A stretch of 64,000 nucleotides of DNA from Flavobacterium restrictum (GTDB lineage: Bacteria; Bacteroidota; Bacteroidia; Flavobacteriales; Flavobacteriaceae). The translations under genes and the position numbers were made by a program. The notes beneath the pieces are model-generated. The model was not told where the DNA came from. It worked only from the letters and a program-made list of their open reading frames with translations, and did not search any database. Below, piece by piece: positions 43,252 to 52,014 of this stretch. The DNA is taken from the NCBI RefSeq assembly GCF_007097245.1, contig NZ_VJZT01000004.1, forward strand, positions 1 through 64,000. The letters run 5' to 3'. Within the stretch, counting starts at the first letter, position 1; every line of letters starts with the position of its first letter.

Positions 43252-45759
43252 TTAGTTAACCAAAAACAAGGCGTTGCTAAACAATAAAATTCCGTTTTCC
43301 CAAAAGCATCTAAATAAAGGGTTATCAACCATATAAATTAACTTTCCGTCTCCTTTACTATCAACGGCAAAACTTACGGTTTCATTTAATTTTTTCTTGA
43401 TTTCATGTCCAACAAAACCATAACTTTTGAAATTTTTGGGTACATAAACTACATTGGAAGCATTTTTGAGAAGCGAATAATGCCTATCATCTGTTTTTAA
43501 ACTAAAGTAAGTATCCCCTAGACCAAAAGCCATAGGATGGGATTTATCAAGAATGTTCTCTATAATAGCTCCAGGAATTGAAGCCGAAATGGCGCGTCGC
43601 TCTTCGTTTCCATAATCCAAAAATCGTGCTTTTAGCTCTAAATCAGCGGCATCTTTTTCGGCTTTTACTTTTTCGTCATCACTGGCATACGAATTCAACG
43701 CAAATCCTTCTTTTCCTTCAAAAAGACTCAAAGCACCGTTCATGGCTATAATTTTACCTCCATTTTTTACCCATTCGGAAAGTTCTTTTTGCTCGGCTTC
43801 CGTAAAATCGTAATACCCATCGGCCAAAATTAGCGTGTTGTATTCGTGAAGTTTAATTCGTTTAAATTTATCTACATCAACTATGCTTACTGGATATCCC
43901 AATATTTGATCCAGATAAAACCAAACCGAACCAAACTCTGTAGATCCAACTCCTTTTCCTGAAAACAAAATAATTTTGGGTGCTGGCAATAACACAAAAT
44001 TTTCGCCTCCTAAATCTTTAGAATTTGCCGAAAAACCAGTAGTTATTACCGTATAATCAGATTTTATTTTGATAATAGCACTAACTGTTTTTTCGAAATC
44101 AACAATTTTTGGATTATCACCTTTGGTAACAATTAAACTTCCCGGCGCAATAGTCGTACTCCCAAAAATAGCTTCCTTCATGGCAGATCGCACTTTGATA
44201 TTATTTTGATGCAACTGCGATAAAACTTGAGCAGAGGTTCTATTGTTCCAAGGAATATGAAAAGCGTAGACCGTTGCTGGAACGTTTACTTCAGGAATAG
44301 CAATTGCGGATTTTGTTTTAATTCCAATGCTATTTTTTACAGCATATCCTTTAACTCCATAAGCCAGTGGTAGTGTCCAAGCGGTAATATCGTAGGATAA
44401 GCTATCATTTAATTTCTGATTTGGTTCCAAAAGCACTTGGGTCATAACAGCTCTTGGTTGGTCGACTTTTATAATTAAATCATTAGGTTCTATAGCAAAA
44501 GGATGCTCTTTTTGGGTTTGATAATCGTAACCAAAAGCATTTTGTTTGGCATCGGCGTAGCTGTATTCGATTCCGTTTTTTTGTAATAATTGCGTCATTT
44601 GATCCAACTTTGGATTGCTTTTCATGACATAAGTAGCGTATTTTCCTTTGGTATTTTTTCTAAAATCAGTCATGAAACTTCTAAATCCTTTAAGCAATTG
44701 CTCGGATTGCGAAGCGGCAGTTTCTACAACCGTCAAAACCGTTGTGGCATGATGCGTCAAGCGATCTTTGATGGTTAAATTAGTCCCATTCGACATTGTA
44801 ATTTCGCGTCCCGCCCCAATACCTCCTTGCTCTAATGTCATGCCAACAGCCCCATTATAAGTAGGATATGTATCGCCATAACTAGGGTAAAACAAATCGT
44901 AGCGTTCTCTAGTATTGTACATCCAATTTTCCTTGTCAAACTTGGCGGAAATATTTTTGCCTAAAAGGGTATGGAAATCTCTTTGGTATTTTTCTATAAA
45001 CTCATGCAAAGGCTCCGCTGAAGGAGGAAAAAAATAAGGAGAATTATACCCCATTTCATGCACATCGGTATGTACTTGTGGCATCCATTGGTTGTATAAT
45101 GCAATGCGTTGTTGGGTTTCGGTTTGAGTTTGCCACGCCCAATCTCTGTTTAAATCAAAAATATAATGATTGTAACGCCCGCCCGGCCACACCTCCATAT
45201 GCTCCCTATCAGTCAATCCTGGATGGGTATTCTTGCCTGAAATTTCTCTTAACCAATTTCCATATCGAGAATAGCCATCTGGATTAATGCAAGGATCCAA
45301 AATTACAATCGTATTTTTAAGCCATTCTTTAGTGGTAACATTCGAGGGATTAACTAGCTCATAGGCAACCGTCATAGCACTTTCGGTACCTGCGAATTCG
45401 TTTCCATGAACATTAAAACTCAACCAAACAATTACTTTATCTCCAGTAGTTTGCGTTTTCTGACTCGACATACCAATAGCTGCTAGATTATTAGTTCTAA
45501 TTTGCTCTAAATGGGCTAAATTTTCTGGAGTCGAAATGAAGTACACATTCAAATCCCGTTGTTCATTGGTTTGCCCGTATTTTTGTTTTTTTATAAAAGT
45601 CGATTGCTCGGTAAGTTGCTTAAAATAAGCTTCCACTTGATGGTAATGGGTGATTTGTTTTCCGTAATTTGGCAAAAATTCCGAAGGACTTTGTACTTGT
45701 GAATAGTTCGAACTTAAGAAAGTAAAGAAGAGAAAGAAGGCAAAAATTATTTTTTTCAT
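43252..45759 (-). CDS. Secreted M14-family zinc carboxypeptidase, 835 aa
   Basis: Start taken at ATG 45759 (MKKIIFAFFLFFTFLSS), which gives a clean signal peptide; an ATG 33 nt upstream would spoil it. His118 and Glu121 (VHGNE) bind zinc; DLNRDW, HTDVHEMGY and TLEQGG follow as substrate-binding, third-ligand and catalytic-region motifs. The second half (from about residue 400) is a separate domain with a glutamine-amidotransferase-like pattern (IILFSGKGVG, NTLILADGYYDF, GGKIIAMNGAL). This two-domain build is common in Bacteroidetes. Likely degrades extracellular or periplasmic peptides. Not close to the other M14 protein in this window. Confidence 0.9.
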   Translation of the reverse strand: MKKIIFAFFLFFTFLSSNYSQVQSPSEFLPNYGKQITHYHQVEAYFKQLTEQSTFIKKQKYGQTNEQRDLNVYFISTPENLAHLEQIRTNNLAAIGMSSQKTQTTGDKVIVWLSFNVHGNEFAGTESAMTVAYELVNPSNVTTKEWLKNTIVILDPCINPDGYSRYGNWLREISGKNTHPGLTDREHMEVWPGGRYNHYIFDLNRDWAWQTQTETQQRIALYNQWMPQVHTDVHEMGYNSPYFFPPSAEPLHEFIEKYQRDFHTLLGKNISAKFDKENWMYNTRERYDLFYPSYGDTYPTYNGAVGMTLEQGGIGAGREITMSNGTNLTIKDRLTHHATTVLTVVETAASQSEQLLKGFRSFMTDFRKNTKGKYATYVMKSNPKLDQMTQLLQKNGIEYSYADAKQNAFGYDYQTQKEHPFAIEPNDLIIKVDQPRAVMTQVLLEPNQKLNDSLSYDITAWTLPLAYGVKGYAVKNSIGIKTKSAIAIPEVNVPATVYAFHIPWNNRTSAQVLSQLHQNNIKVRSAMKEAIFGSTTIAPGSLIVTKGDNPKIVDFEKTVSAIIKIKSDYTVITTGFSANSKDLGGENFVLLPAPKIILFSGKGVGSTEFGSVWFYLDQILGYPVSIVDVDKFKRIKLHEYNTLILADGYYDFTEAEQKELSEWVKNGGKIIAMNGALSLFEGKEGFALNSYASDDEKVKAEKDAADLELKARFLDYGNEERRAISASIPGAIIENILDKSHPMAFGLGDTYFSLKTDDRHYSLLKNASNVVYVPKNFKSYGFVGHEIKKKLNETVSFAVDSKGDGKLIYMVDNPLFRCFWENGILLFSNALFLVN

Positions 45760-46041
45760 ACGAGAAGGAATTACTATTATTACAAAATTCATGACAATTA
45801 AAAGAGAGAACTAAAAAAAACAAATATATCATAAAATGTTATAAATTAACCCTATTCCTAGCGATTTAGTCTAAAAAAAGGGATTTTTGAATTTAGTACA
45901 ACTAGCAGCACCATAAAATGGGAACTCACAAAAAAAAGCTTCTTTTATTCCTAATTTATAGGTATTTTATTAAATTTGATTAGAAAACAAGACCATTTTG
46001 TGTTTTTAAACCCTAACGATTGCCTCTAAAAAACGAAAACA

Positions 46042-47025
46042 ATGGGAAAATCCAAATCATCCGAAGACAAGAATTCTAAAAACGAAAAATCAATTCCTGA
46101 TTTTCATCTTTTCAAAACCTTGAGTAAAAGTGAAAAAATGAAGAAAACCAAAGATTTTTCGAAGCAATTTCGTGTTATGGAATCTAAAAATTTTGCTTTA
46201 AAAAACTACGATACTTCCGCCTCATTTGATATCGATCCCGAAAACAAAATGCTTCTTGCTGAAACCTTGCAATTGGGAGTCGAAGCCTTATCTGGCATGC
46301 AAGATATTTTGTATGCACAGGATAAATGGTCGGTACTTTTAATTTTTCAGGCCATGGATGCCGCTGGAAAAGATGGTGCTATTAAGCATGTGATGTCAGG
46401 TGTAAATCCGCAAGGTTGTCAAGTTTCGTCCTTCAAAGCGCCGAGTCCAGAGGAAATAGACCACGATTTTTTGTGGCGTTGCCAAAAACATTTGCCAGAA
46501 CGAGGTAGGATTGGTATTTTTAATCGTTCCTATTATGAGGAAGTTTTGGTGGTGCGCGTGCACCAACAAATTTTGCTAGGACAAAAACTCCCCGAAGAAT
46601 TGATAACCAAAAATATTTGGGAAGAACGTTTTGAAGACATTCGGAATTTTGAAAAATACCTGCATCGCAATGGCACTATTGTGTTGAAATTTTTCTTAAA
46701 TGTTTCCAAAGAGGAACAAAAAAAACGCTTTATAGAACGAATTGAAAATCCAGATAAAAACTGGAAATTTAGTGCCGCTGATGCCAAAGAACGCGGTTAT
46801 TGGGACGATTATATGGCTGCTTATGAAAATTTAATTCAAAATACAGCTACCAAAAACGCACCTTGGTATGTGGTTCCAGCCGATAATAAATCGTATGCAC
46901 GAATTGTAATTGCCTCGGCGATTATTCATGCGCTCGACGATTTGAATTTAGAATATCCAAAAGTAAATGCTGATAAAATAGCTGAATTAAACGAAATAAA
47001 AAAAGCATTACTAGCCGAAAAATAA
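46042..47025 (+). CDS. ppk2: Polyphosphate kinase 2 family protein
   Basis: 327 residues. Walker A-like MDAAGKDG, lid and Walker B GRIGIFNRSYYEEVLVVRVH and DNPDKNWKFSAADAKERGYWDDY define PPK2, which transfers phosphate between polyphosphate and nucleotides. The layout resembles class III enzymes that phosphorylate AMP or ADP, but the class should be checked. The N-terminal 35 residues are Lys/Ser-rich. TAAATTTG at 45971-45978 is a possible promoter box. Confidence 0.92.
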   Translation: MGKSKSSEDKNSKNEKSIPDFHLFKTLSKSEKMKKTKDFSKQFRVMESKNFALKNYDTSASFDIDPENKMLLAETLQLGVEALSGMQDILYAQDKWSVLLIFQAMDAAGKDGAIKHVMSGVNPQGCQVSSFKAPSPEEIDHDFLWRCQKHLPERGRIGIFNRSYYEEVLVVRVHQQILLGQKLPEELITKNIWEERFEDIRNFEKYLHRNGTIVLKFFLNVSKEEQKKRFIERIENPDKNWKFSAADAKERGYWDDYMAAYENLIQNTATKNAPWYVVPADNKSYARIVIASAIIHALDDLNLEYPKVNADKIAELNEIKKALLAEK

Positions 47026-47362
47026 ATCGCTATAATCTTTGTGTCTTCTTAAACAATTCAACCGCCTATTAGCCGATTTTTGTAGATTTAAGTAATAGCC
47101 ATGGTATAATGGTGTGTTTTGAAATCAGATGATGTTTTTTAATTAGCTCATTTATAATTGTTTTCATTGCAATTGCTTCTTTTGACTTTATGACATTTAA
47201 ACTTTCGACTTACTTATATCCATAAATCGTAACGAAATTTATAGCTAAAAGTAAACTGCTACTTGATTTGAAATAATAAATCCTTTAAATTTTCGACTGA
47301 TTGGTTTGGTATTAATCAGTGGAAAATTTAAAGGATTATTATAGAACAAGTAATTGAAAAGA
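47026..47362. repeat. Intergenic region with an inverted partial copy of the 5381/6744 repeat
   Basis: About 47165-47215, read on the minus strand, repeats the segment TAAGTAAGTCGAAAGTTT and AAAGTCAAAAGAAGCAAT found near 5530-5580 and 6895-6945. Flanking sequence does not match, so it is a decayed fragment. No gene seen. Confidence 0.7.
47279..47337. terminator. Long hairpin downstream of the helicase gene
   Basis: 24-bp stem with one mismatch: 47279-47302 pairs with 47314-47337 (AATCCTTTAAATTTTC arm and GAAAATTTAAAGGATT arm), loop 11 nt. It is 26 nt past the helicase stop (minus strand) and convergent with ppk2; a bidirectional terminator is likely. Confidence 0.75.
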
Positions 47363-48712
47363 CTATTTTTTGTCCTTACGTTTCTTGGCTTGGTTTTTCA
47401 ACATATTTCTATTGACTGAACCGTGGGTTTTTTTCTTGGTAACACCAGGACCACCAAGGTTTACTTTTTTATTCTTTTTGCTTTTTTCGTGAAAAGCGCC
47501 ATCTCCCTCCAATTTTTGTTTTTTCATCAAAAATTTAATGGCTTGTCGGTCTTTTTCAGGTTCGATAAGTTTGGCCGAAACTTCGACCGTTTCTGGAAAA
47601 ATTTCATAAGGAAGTTCTTTATTCATGAGGACTTCAATCTCCACTTTAGATTCTTCCTCACGCGGCGTTATAAAGCTAATTGCTGTCCCAGTGGCATCTG
47701 CACGCCCTGTCCGACCAATGCGGTGCATGTATAATTCGGGCATTTCGGGCATTTCAAAATTGATTACATGGGTAATATTCGAAATGTCTAATCCTCGAGC
47801 CATAATATCGGTTGTGATTAATCCGCGAAGATTTCCTTCTTGGAATTCAGCCATCGTGCTCAATCGATAATTTTGGGATTTATTAGAGTGGATAACACCA
47901 AATTGTCCTTCAAAATCTTCCTCGATACGCTCGTGAACCATATCCGAAATTTTTTTGTTATTGACAAAAACCAATATGCGACTCATGTCTTCGTTGGTAT
48001 CCAAAAGGTGTTTTAGTAAATTTATTTTGGTGTTAAAATTCGGAACTGGAAAGGTAACTTGTTTGATGTTTTCGAGTGGTGTTCCTGATGCCGAAAGGGT
48101 AACTTCCTCTGGATAATCAAAAAAGTCGTTCAAAATAGCATCAACTTCATCAGTCATGGTTGCCGAAAAAAGGATGTTTTGGCGTTTTTTTGGCATCATG
48201 GCCAAAATTGCAGTAAGTTGAGTTCTAAAACCTAAATTGAGCATTTCGTCAAACTCATCGATAACCAGTTTTTGCATTTCTTCAAACCGGATTACATTGT
48301 CTAATGTTAAATCCATGATGCGTCCTGGAGTTCCTACAAGGATATCGCAGCCTTGATAAACAGTCGTTTTTTGAGTATTTATGTTCACACCACCAAAGAT
48401 TCCAATGGTTCGAACAGACATGTATTTAGTCAGTTTCTCCACTTCTTCGACCACTTGAACTACTAATTCTCGTGTGGGAACTAGGATAACAATTTTGGGT
48501 GTATGTCCAAGTGTAAATTTGTAAAGTTTCAATAAAGGCAAAAGGTAAGCAAAGGTTTTCCCTGTACCTGTTTGCGCAATTCCCATCATGTCACGACCCG
48601 ACATAATTACCGAAAATGATTTTTGTTGAATAGGTGTTGGGGTTACAAAGCCTAAATCATCAATTGCTTTTTGTACGGATTTTGGGAGATTGAATTTTTC
48701 GAAAGAAGTCAT
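47363..48712 (-). CDS. DEAD-box RNA helicase
   Basis: 449 residues. Q motif near 25-30, Walker A AQTGTGKT at 46-53, motif II reads DEFD at 152-155 (a variant of DEAD seen in some members), SAT, and HRIGRTGR in the C-terminal domain. The tail is Lys-rich (KKNKKVNLGG, MLKNQAKKRKDKK), typical of RNA-binding extensions. Likely remodels rRNA or mRNA, as RhlE/CsdA-type helicases do. Confidence 0.95.
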   Translation of the reverse strand: MTSFEKFNLPKSVQKAIDDLGFVTPTPIQQKSFSVIMSGRDMMGIAQTGTGKTFAYLLPLLKLYKFTLGHTPKIVILVPTRELVVQVVEEVEKLTKYMSVRTIGIFGGVNINTQKTTVYQGCDILVGTPGRIMDLTLDNVIRFEEMQKLVIDEFDEMLNLGFRTQLTAILAMMPKKRQNILFSATMTDEVDAILNDFFDYPEEVTLSASGTPLENIKQVTFPVPNFNTKINLLKHLLDTNEDMSRILVFVNNKKISDMVHERIEEDFEGQFGVIHSNKSQNYRLSTMAEFQEGNLRGLITTDIMARGLDISNITHVINFEMPEMPELYMHRIGRTGRADATGTAISFITPREEESKVEIEVLMNKELPYEIFPETVEVSAKLIEPEKDRQAIKFLMKKQKLEGDGAFHEKSKKNKKVNLGGPGVTKKKTHGSVNRNMLKNQAKKRKDKK

Positions 48713-48804
48713 AAAACGTATATTTTGTGCAAAGATACGTTTTTTATAAGGATACTGATTTATCGTTTTGTTATCTACTGTATTATGCCCATTCCGTATG
48801 GAAT

Positions 48805-49161
48805 TTAAACAAACCGTTTTACTCTTAAAACCAATTCAATAGGATTAAACGGTTTGGCTATAAAATCATCAACACCTAACTTGAAGCCTTCTATTACCGT
48901 TGAATCTTCTTTTCCTAAAGCCGAAACAATGATAACTGGTATTTTCGGGAAATTCTTTTTGGCATAGCCCGTTATTTCTAATCCTGATTTATACGGCATC
49001 ATCACATCCGTGATTATTAAATCAGGAAGGATTTCGCTAATTTTTGCAATTCCATCATTACCATCTTTGGCTATAAATGTTTCGTATCCTTCTCGTTTCA
49101 ATATAAAATCAAGAATTTTTACAATTAAATTATCGTCTTCTATTATTAATATTTTTTTCAT
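48805..49161 (-). CDS. Response regulator receiver (CheY-like)
   Basis: 118 residues from ATG 49161 (MKKILIIEDD); an ATG at 49188 would overlap the glycosyltransferase end and is less typical. Acidic pair Glu-Asp-Asp, phosphoacceptor Asp in LIITDVMMP, Ser/Thr in VIIVSALG and Lys in AKPF are all present. There is no output domain. It is 13 nt after the glycosyltransferase gene and so is in its operon; it may control that export or polymerisation machine. Confidence 0.92.
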   Translation of the reverse strand: MKKILIIEDDNLIVKILDFILKREGYETFIAKDGNDGIAKISEILPDLIITDVMMPYKSGLEITGYAKKNFPKIPVIIVSALGKEDSTVIEGFKLGVDDFIAKPFNPIELVLRVKRFV

Positions 49162-49174
49162 GATTTTGACTATT

Positions 49175-50602
49175 TTATTTTTGAACATTATTAAAACCTT
49201 GCCGTACCATAACGCCCCAATGTTGTTCTTTTTGCCTCAAGAAATGAAAATAACCTTTTATCGAGGCAAAAACATTTATGGGATGAAAAACGAGAGGTTC
49301 TATAAAAACCATAGCAATTAGAATAATTATTTCTTTAATTCCGGAGTAGTGTTTGTAAATTAATTGGTCTAATAACACCGAAATTAAGGTGATTGTAATA
49401 TAAAAAAGGTAAACAAATCCGCTTGCTACCAATAGAAAAGGGAAGTTAATATTAAAAAAGAAAAAATCAACAAGTAATACCAGCAAACCAATTACTTCTA
49501 AAATGGGCACTGCAAACTCAAAAAAGATATAATAAGGCAAAACAAGAAAACCTGTTGCGCCATATTTAGGATTAAAAACGGTCGTTTTGTGTAAATATAA
49601 AGTTTGAATTAATCCTCTTGCCCAGCGAACTCTTTGTCTTAAAAAGATAGTCATACTCGAAGGAACTTCTGTCCAGCAGAGTGATTCTGGAATATAAATG
49701 ATTAGGAATTTTTCTTTTTTGGTGTGCATTAATTTTCTCATTCGGGTAATGAGTTCCATATCTTCGCCGAGTGATTTATGCCAATAACCGCCCGCTTCGA
49801 TAACGGTTTCCTTGTCGAACATTCCTAATCCACCAGAAACCAATAATAAACCGTTTACTTTACTCCATGCCATTCGACCAAATAAAAACGAGCGTATGTA
49901 TTCTAATTCTTGAAATCGTGCAAAAAAATTATCTGGAAAATGAGATTGATACAGCATACCATCTTTGAACTCACAGGAATTAGAAATCCGGATTGCAGCA
50001 CCAGTTGCAATCACTTTTTCAGTATTTTCCATAAAGGGTTTTGCTAGCATTGCGATGGTGTCTTTTCGTAAAATACAGTCCACATCAGTACATAAAAATA
50101 GTCCGTATTTTGCCGAGTTAATGCCTGCATTTGAGGCATCGGCTTTGCTTTTTCCATTTTCTTTATCAACTACTAATAGTTTAGAATAGATTGGATTAGT
50201 TGACTTATAATGACCTCTTACGGGTTGTGTGGGGATTTTTTCTTGATAAAAAAAGTCCACTTTTATCAAACTAAATTCGGCTATTAATTTATCGAGCGTT
50301 TGATCCGTGCTACCATCGTTTACAATAACTACTTCAAATTTTGGATACTCTTGAAAAAGTAATGATTTAACGTTGTACACAATAGTCGTTGCCTCATTGA
50401 ATGCTGGTGCAACAATAGAAACGCCAACAACATGATTTGATTTTACCAATATTTCCTTCAGCAAATAATACTTTGATTTGTAATATCTTTTGATGGCAAC
50501 CCACGATAGAATGGCCAAAATTAAATACACAAAAATGTATAGGATCGCATAAAATGATATTAATTTTTCGTAGCCTGTCAGTATGTCTTTTAGAATATTC
50601 AA
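49175..50602 (-). CDS. Membrane glycosyltransferase family 2 (processive type)
   Basis: 475 residues. One membrane segment near 18-38, then a GT-A domain: VSIVAPAFNEA, VVIVNDGSTDQT (Asp96, Asp100), LCTDVDCIL (DxD-like), GEDMELI and QRVRW, the last two being the hallmark of processive synthases such as PgaC, hyaluronan or cellulose synthases. Three or more C-terminal membrane helices follow. Product probably a surface polysaccharide; sugar unknown. Overlaps the upstream HEAT gene by 4 nt (ATGA). Confidence 0.93.
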   Translation of the reverse strand: MNILKDILTGYEKLISFYAILYIFVYLILAILSWVAIKRYYKSKYYLLKEILVKSNHVVGVSIVAPAFNEATTIVYNVKSLLFQEYPKFEVVIVNDGSTDQTLDKLIAEFSLIKVDFFYQEKIPTQPVRGHYKSTNPIYSKLLVVDKENGKSKADASNAGINSAKYGLFLCTDVDCILRKDTIAMLAKPFMENTEKVIATGAAIRISNSCEFKDGMLYQSHFPDNFFARFQELEYIRSFLFGRMAWSKVNGLLLVSGGLGMFDKETVIEAGGYWHKSLGEDMELITRMRKLMHTKKEKFLIIYIPESLCWTEVPSSMTIFLRQRVRWARGLIQTLYLHKTTVFNPKYGATGFLVLPYYIFFEFAVPILEVIGLLVLLVDFFFFNINFPFLLVASGFVYLFYITITLISVLLDQLIYKHYSGIKEIIILIAMVFIEPLVFHPINVFASIKGYFHFLRQKEQHWGVMVRQGFNNVQK

Positions 50603-51816
50603 TTTAAATAGGGTGTATTTACGTGTAAAATGATTTTGGATATAATTTCTTTTTCGGTAGCGTCTTGAGTTTGGTAAGTGTCAAAAAAGTGTTCGTCTAG
50701 TTTGATGATACTTTTTACGATTTCAAATTTTATTTCTAAATCTTTTTCATCCTTAAAAATACTCACTATGAATTGTTTTGCCTCTAGATCGCCAACACTA
50801 CCAATTGTTTTTAATGCCGAAATCTGACATCTTTTATCGGTTTCTGTTTTGTAATAATCGATTAAAATGGCACTAGTTTCAATTATATACAAAGTCCGTA
50901 TGGCTAGTAATGTTTCCTTGCGAACTTGCGGATTTTCATTTTTCAAAAGATAGCGAATTTGCTCTTTGGTCAATGATTCTCGATACCGAATCATTAATTT
51001 TATAGCCAATGTAACAATAGAACTATTTTTATTATAAATCCAGTTGTTGATATTTTTGGGTAACTCTGCTTTTTTTTGATGAATGATATCTAGAATTTTC
51101 AGTTCATCTGCTGTTGCTATTTTTTTTTCATAATTGTTTAAAAATTCAAATTTTTCGTCAGAAAGCGAAATAACGGCTACTAAAGCATTTGATTTCAAAA
51201 ATTTGTTTTTTACATAAATATTGGGTCTAATTCGTCCTTTTTTAATTTTATAATCTAAAATTTGATAGTGGTAAATTCCCAATAATTTTTTCTCCCAACT
51301 GCGACTTTTTATGAGTTTATCGCTGTAAATATTAAATCCAAAATACTTATAAATCAATAGCATTTGGTTTGGATTAACACCATTAATGTTTCGTTTTACG
51401 GTAATAATGTTTTTTAGAATAATTTCTCGGCACCATTTTTTGTTAAACGGAACTTCTACGGTTATAAACGCTTTGATTTTTTCTTTAATTTCCTCCGTAG
51501 TACAATTAGAAAAAATAATTTCAGTCAGAAAATCATTTATTTTTTGTTCTACTTCTTTTTTGATTTGGATTTTTTTCTCAAAACCGTATCGATTTGCAAT
51601 TAATAAAACAACAAGAACTATAACTATAAATAGTAAAAAAGGATTGACATAGTACTTAAATAATGGATATAAAAATTCTGAACTGAAAACAGTGTTGAAA
51701 TTTGCTGTTAGTGTTGTTTTTAGGGAACTCGAATAAAGTGAATTATTTAATTTTGATAAGATAAAACCAGTAAATGCAGTTTTATTTTTTATCAAAAAGC
51801 ATAGAAAATCAATCAT
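50599..51816 (-). CDS. Membrane-anchored HEAT-repeat protein
   Basis: 405 residues. A membrane helix at ~57-77 (FLLFIVIVLVVLLIA) is followed by a long helical region; residues ~270-370 show HEAT-like repeats (NENPQVRKETLLAIRTLY, DKRCQISALKTIGSVGDLEAKQFIVSIF). No enzyme motif. First gene of a three-gene unit with the glycosyltransferase and response regulator, start/stop overlapping with the former, so likely a scaffold for that system. The 198 bp upstream show only AT-rich sequence. Confidence 0.85.
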   Translation of the reverse strand: MIDFLCFLIKNKTAFTGFILSKLNNSLYSSSLKTTLTANFNTVFSSEFLYPLFKYYVNPFLLFIVIVLVVLLIANRYGFEKKIQIKKEVEQKINDFLTEIIFSNCTTEEIKEKIKAFITVEVPFNKKWCREIILKNIITVKRNINGVNPNQMLLIYKYFGFNIYSDKLIKSRSWEKKLLGIYHYQILDYKIKKGRIRPNIYVKNKFLKSNALVAVISLSDEKFEFLNNYEKKIATADELKILDIIHQKKAELPKNINNWIYNKNSSIVTLAIKLMIRYRESLTKEQIRYLLKNENPQVRKETLLAIRTLYIIETSAILIDYYKTETDKRCQISALKTIGSVGDLEAKQFIVSIFKDEKDLEIKFEIVKSIIKLDEHFFDTYQTQDATEKEIISKIILHVNTPYLN

Positions 51817-52014
51817 TTTTTAATTTTATTTATTCGGTTTTTACAATTGAGTATCAAAAAAAAGACTGCTTTTTTTATTTTTGGTGAACACAAAGTTAAC
51901 TCTTAATGCACTAAAACCGAATTAATTGCTAAAGAACGACCATTTTTGCGAAATAAAAACTTTAAAAACCATATCGCATTGTTATTTTTAATAATTTATC
52001 GATTTTTATACGAT

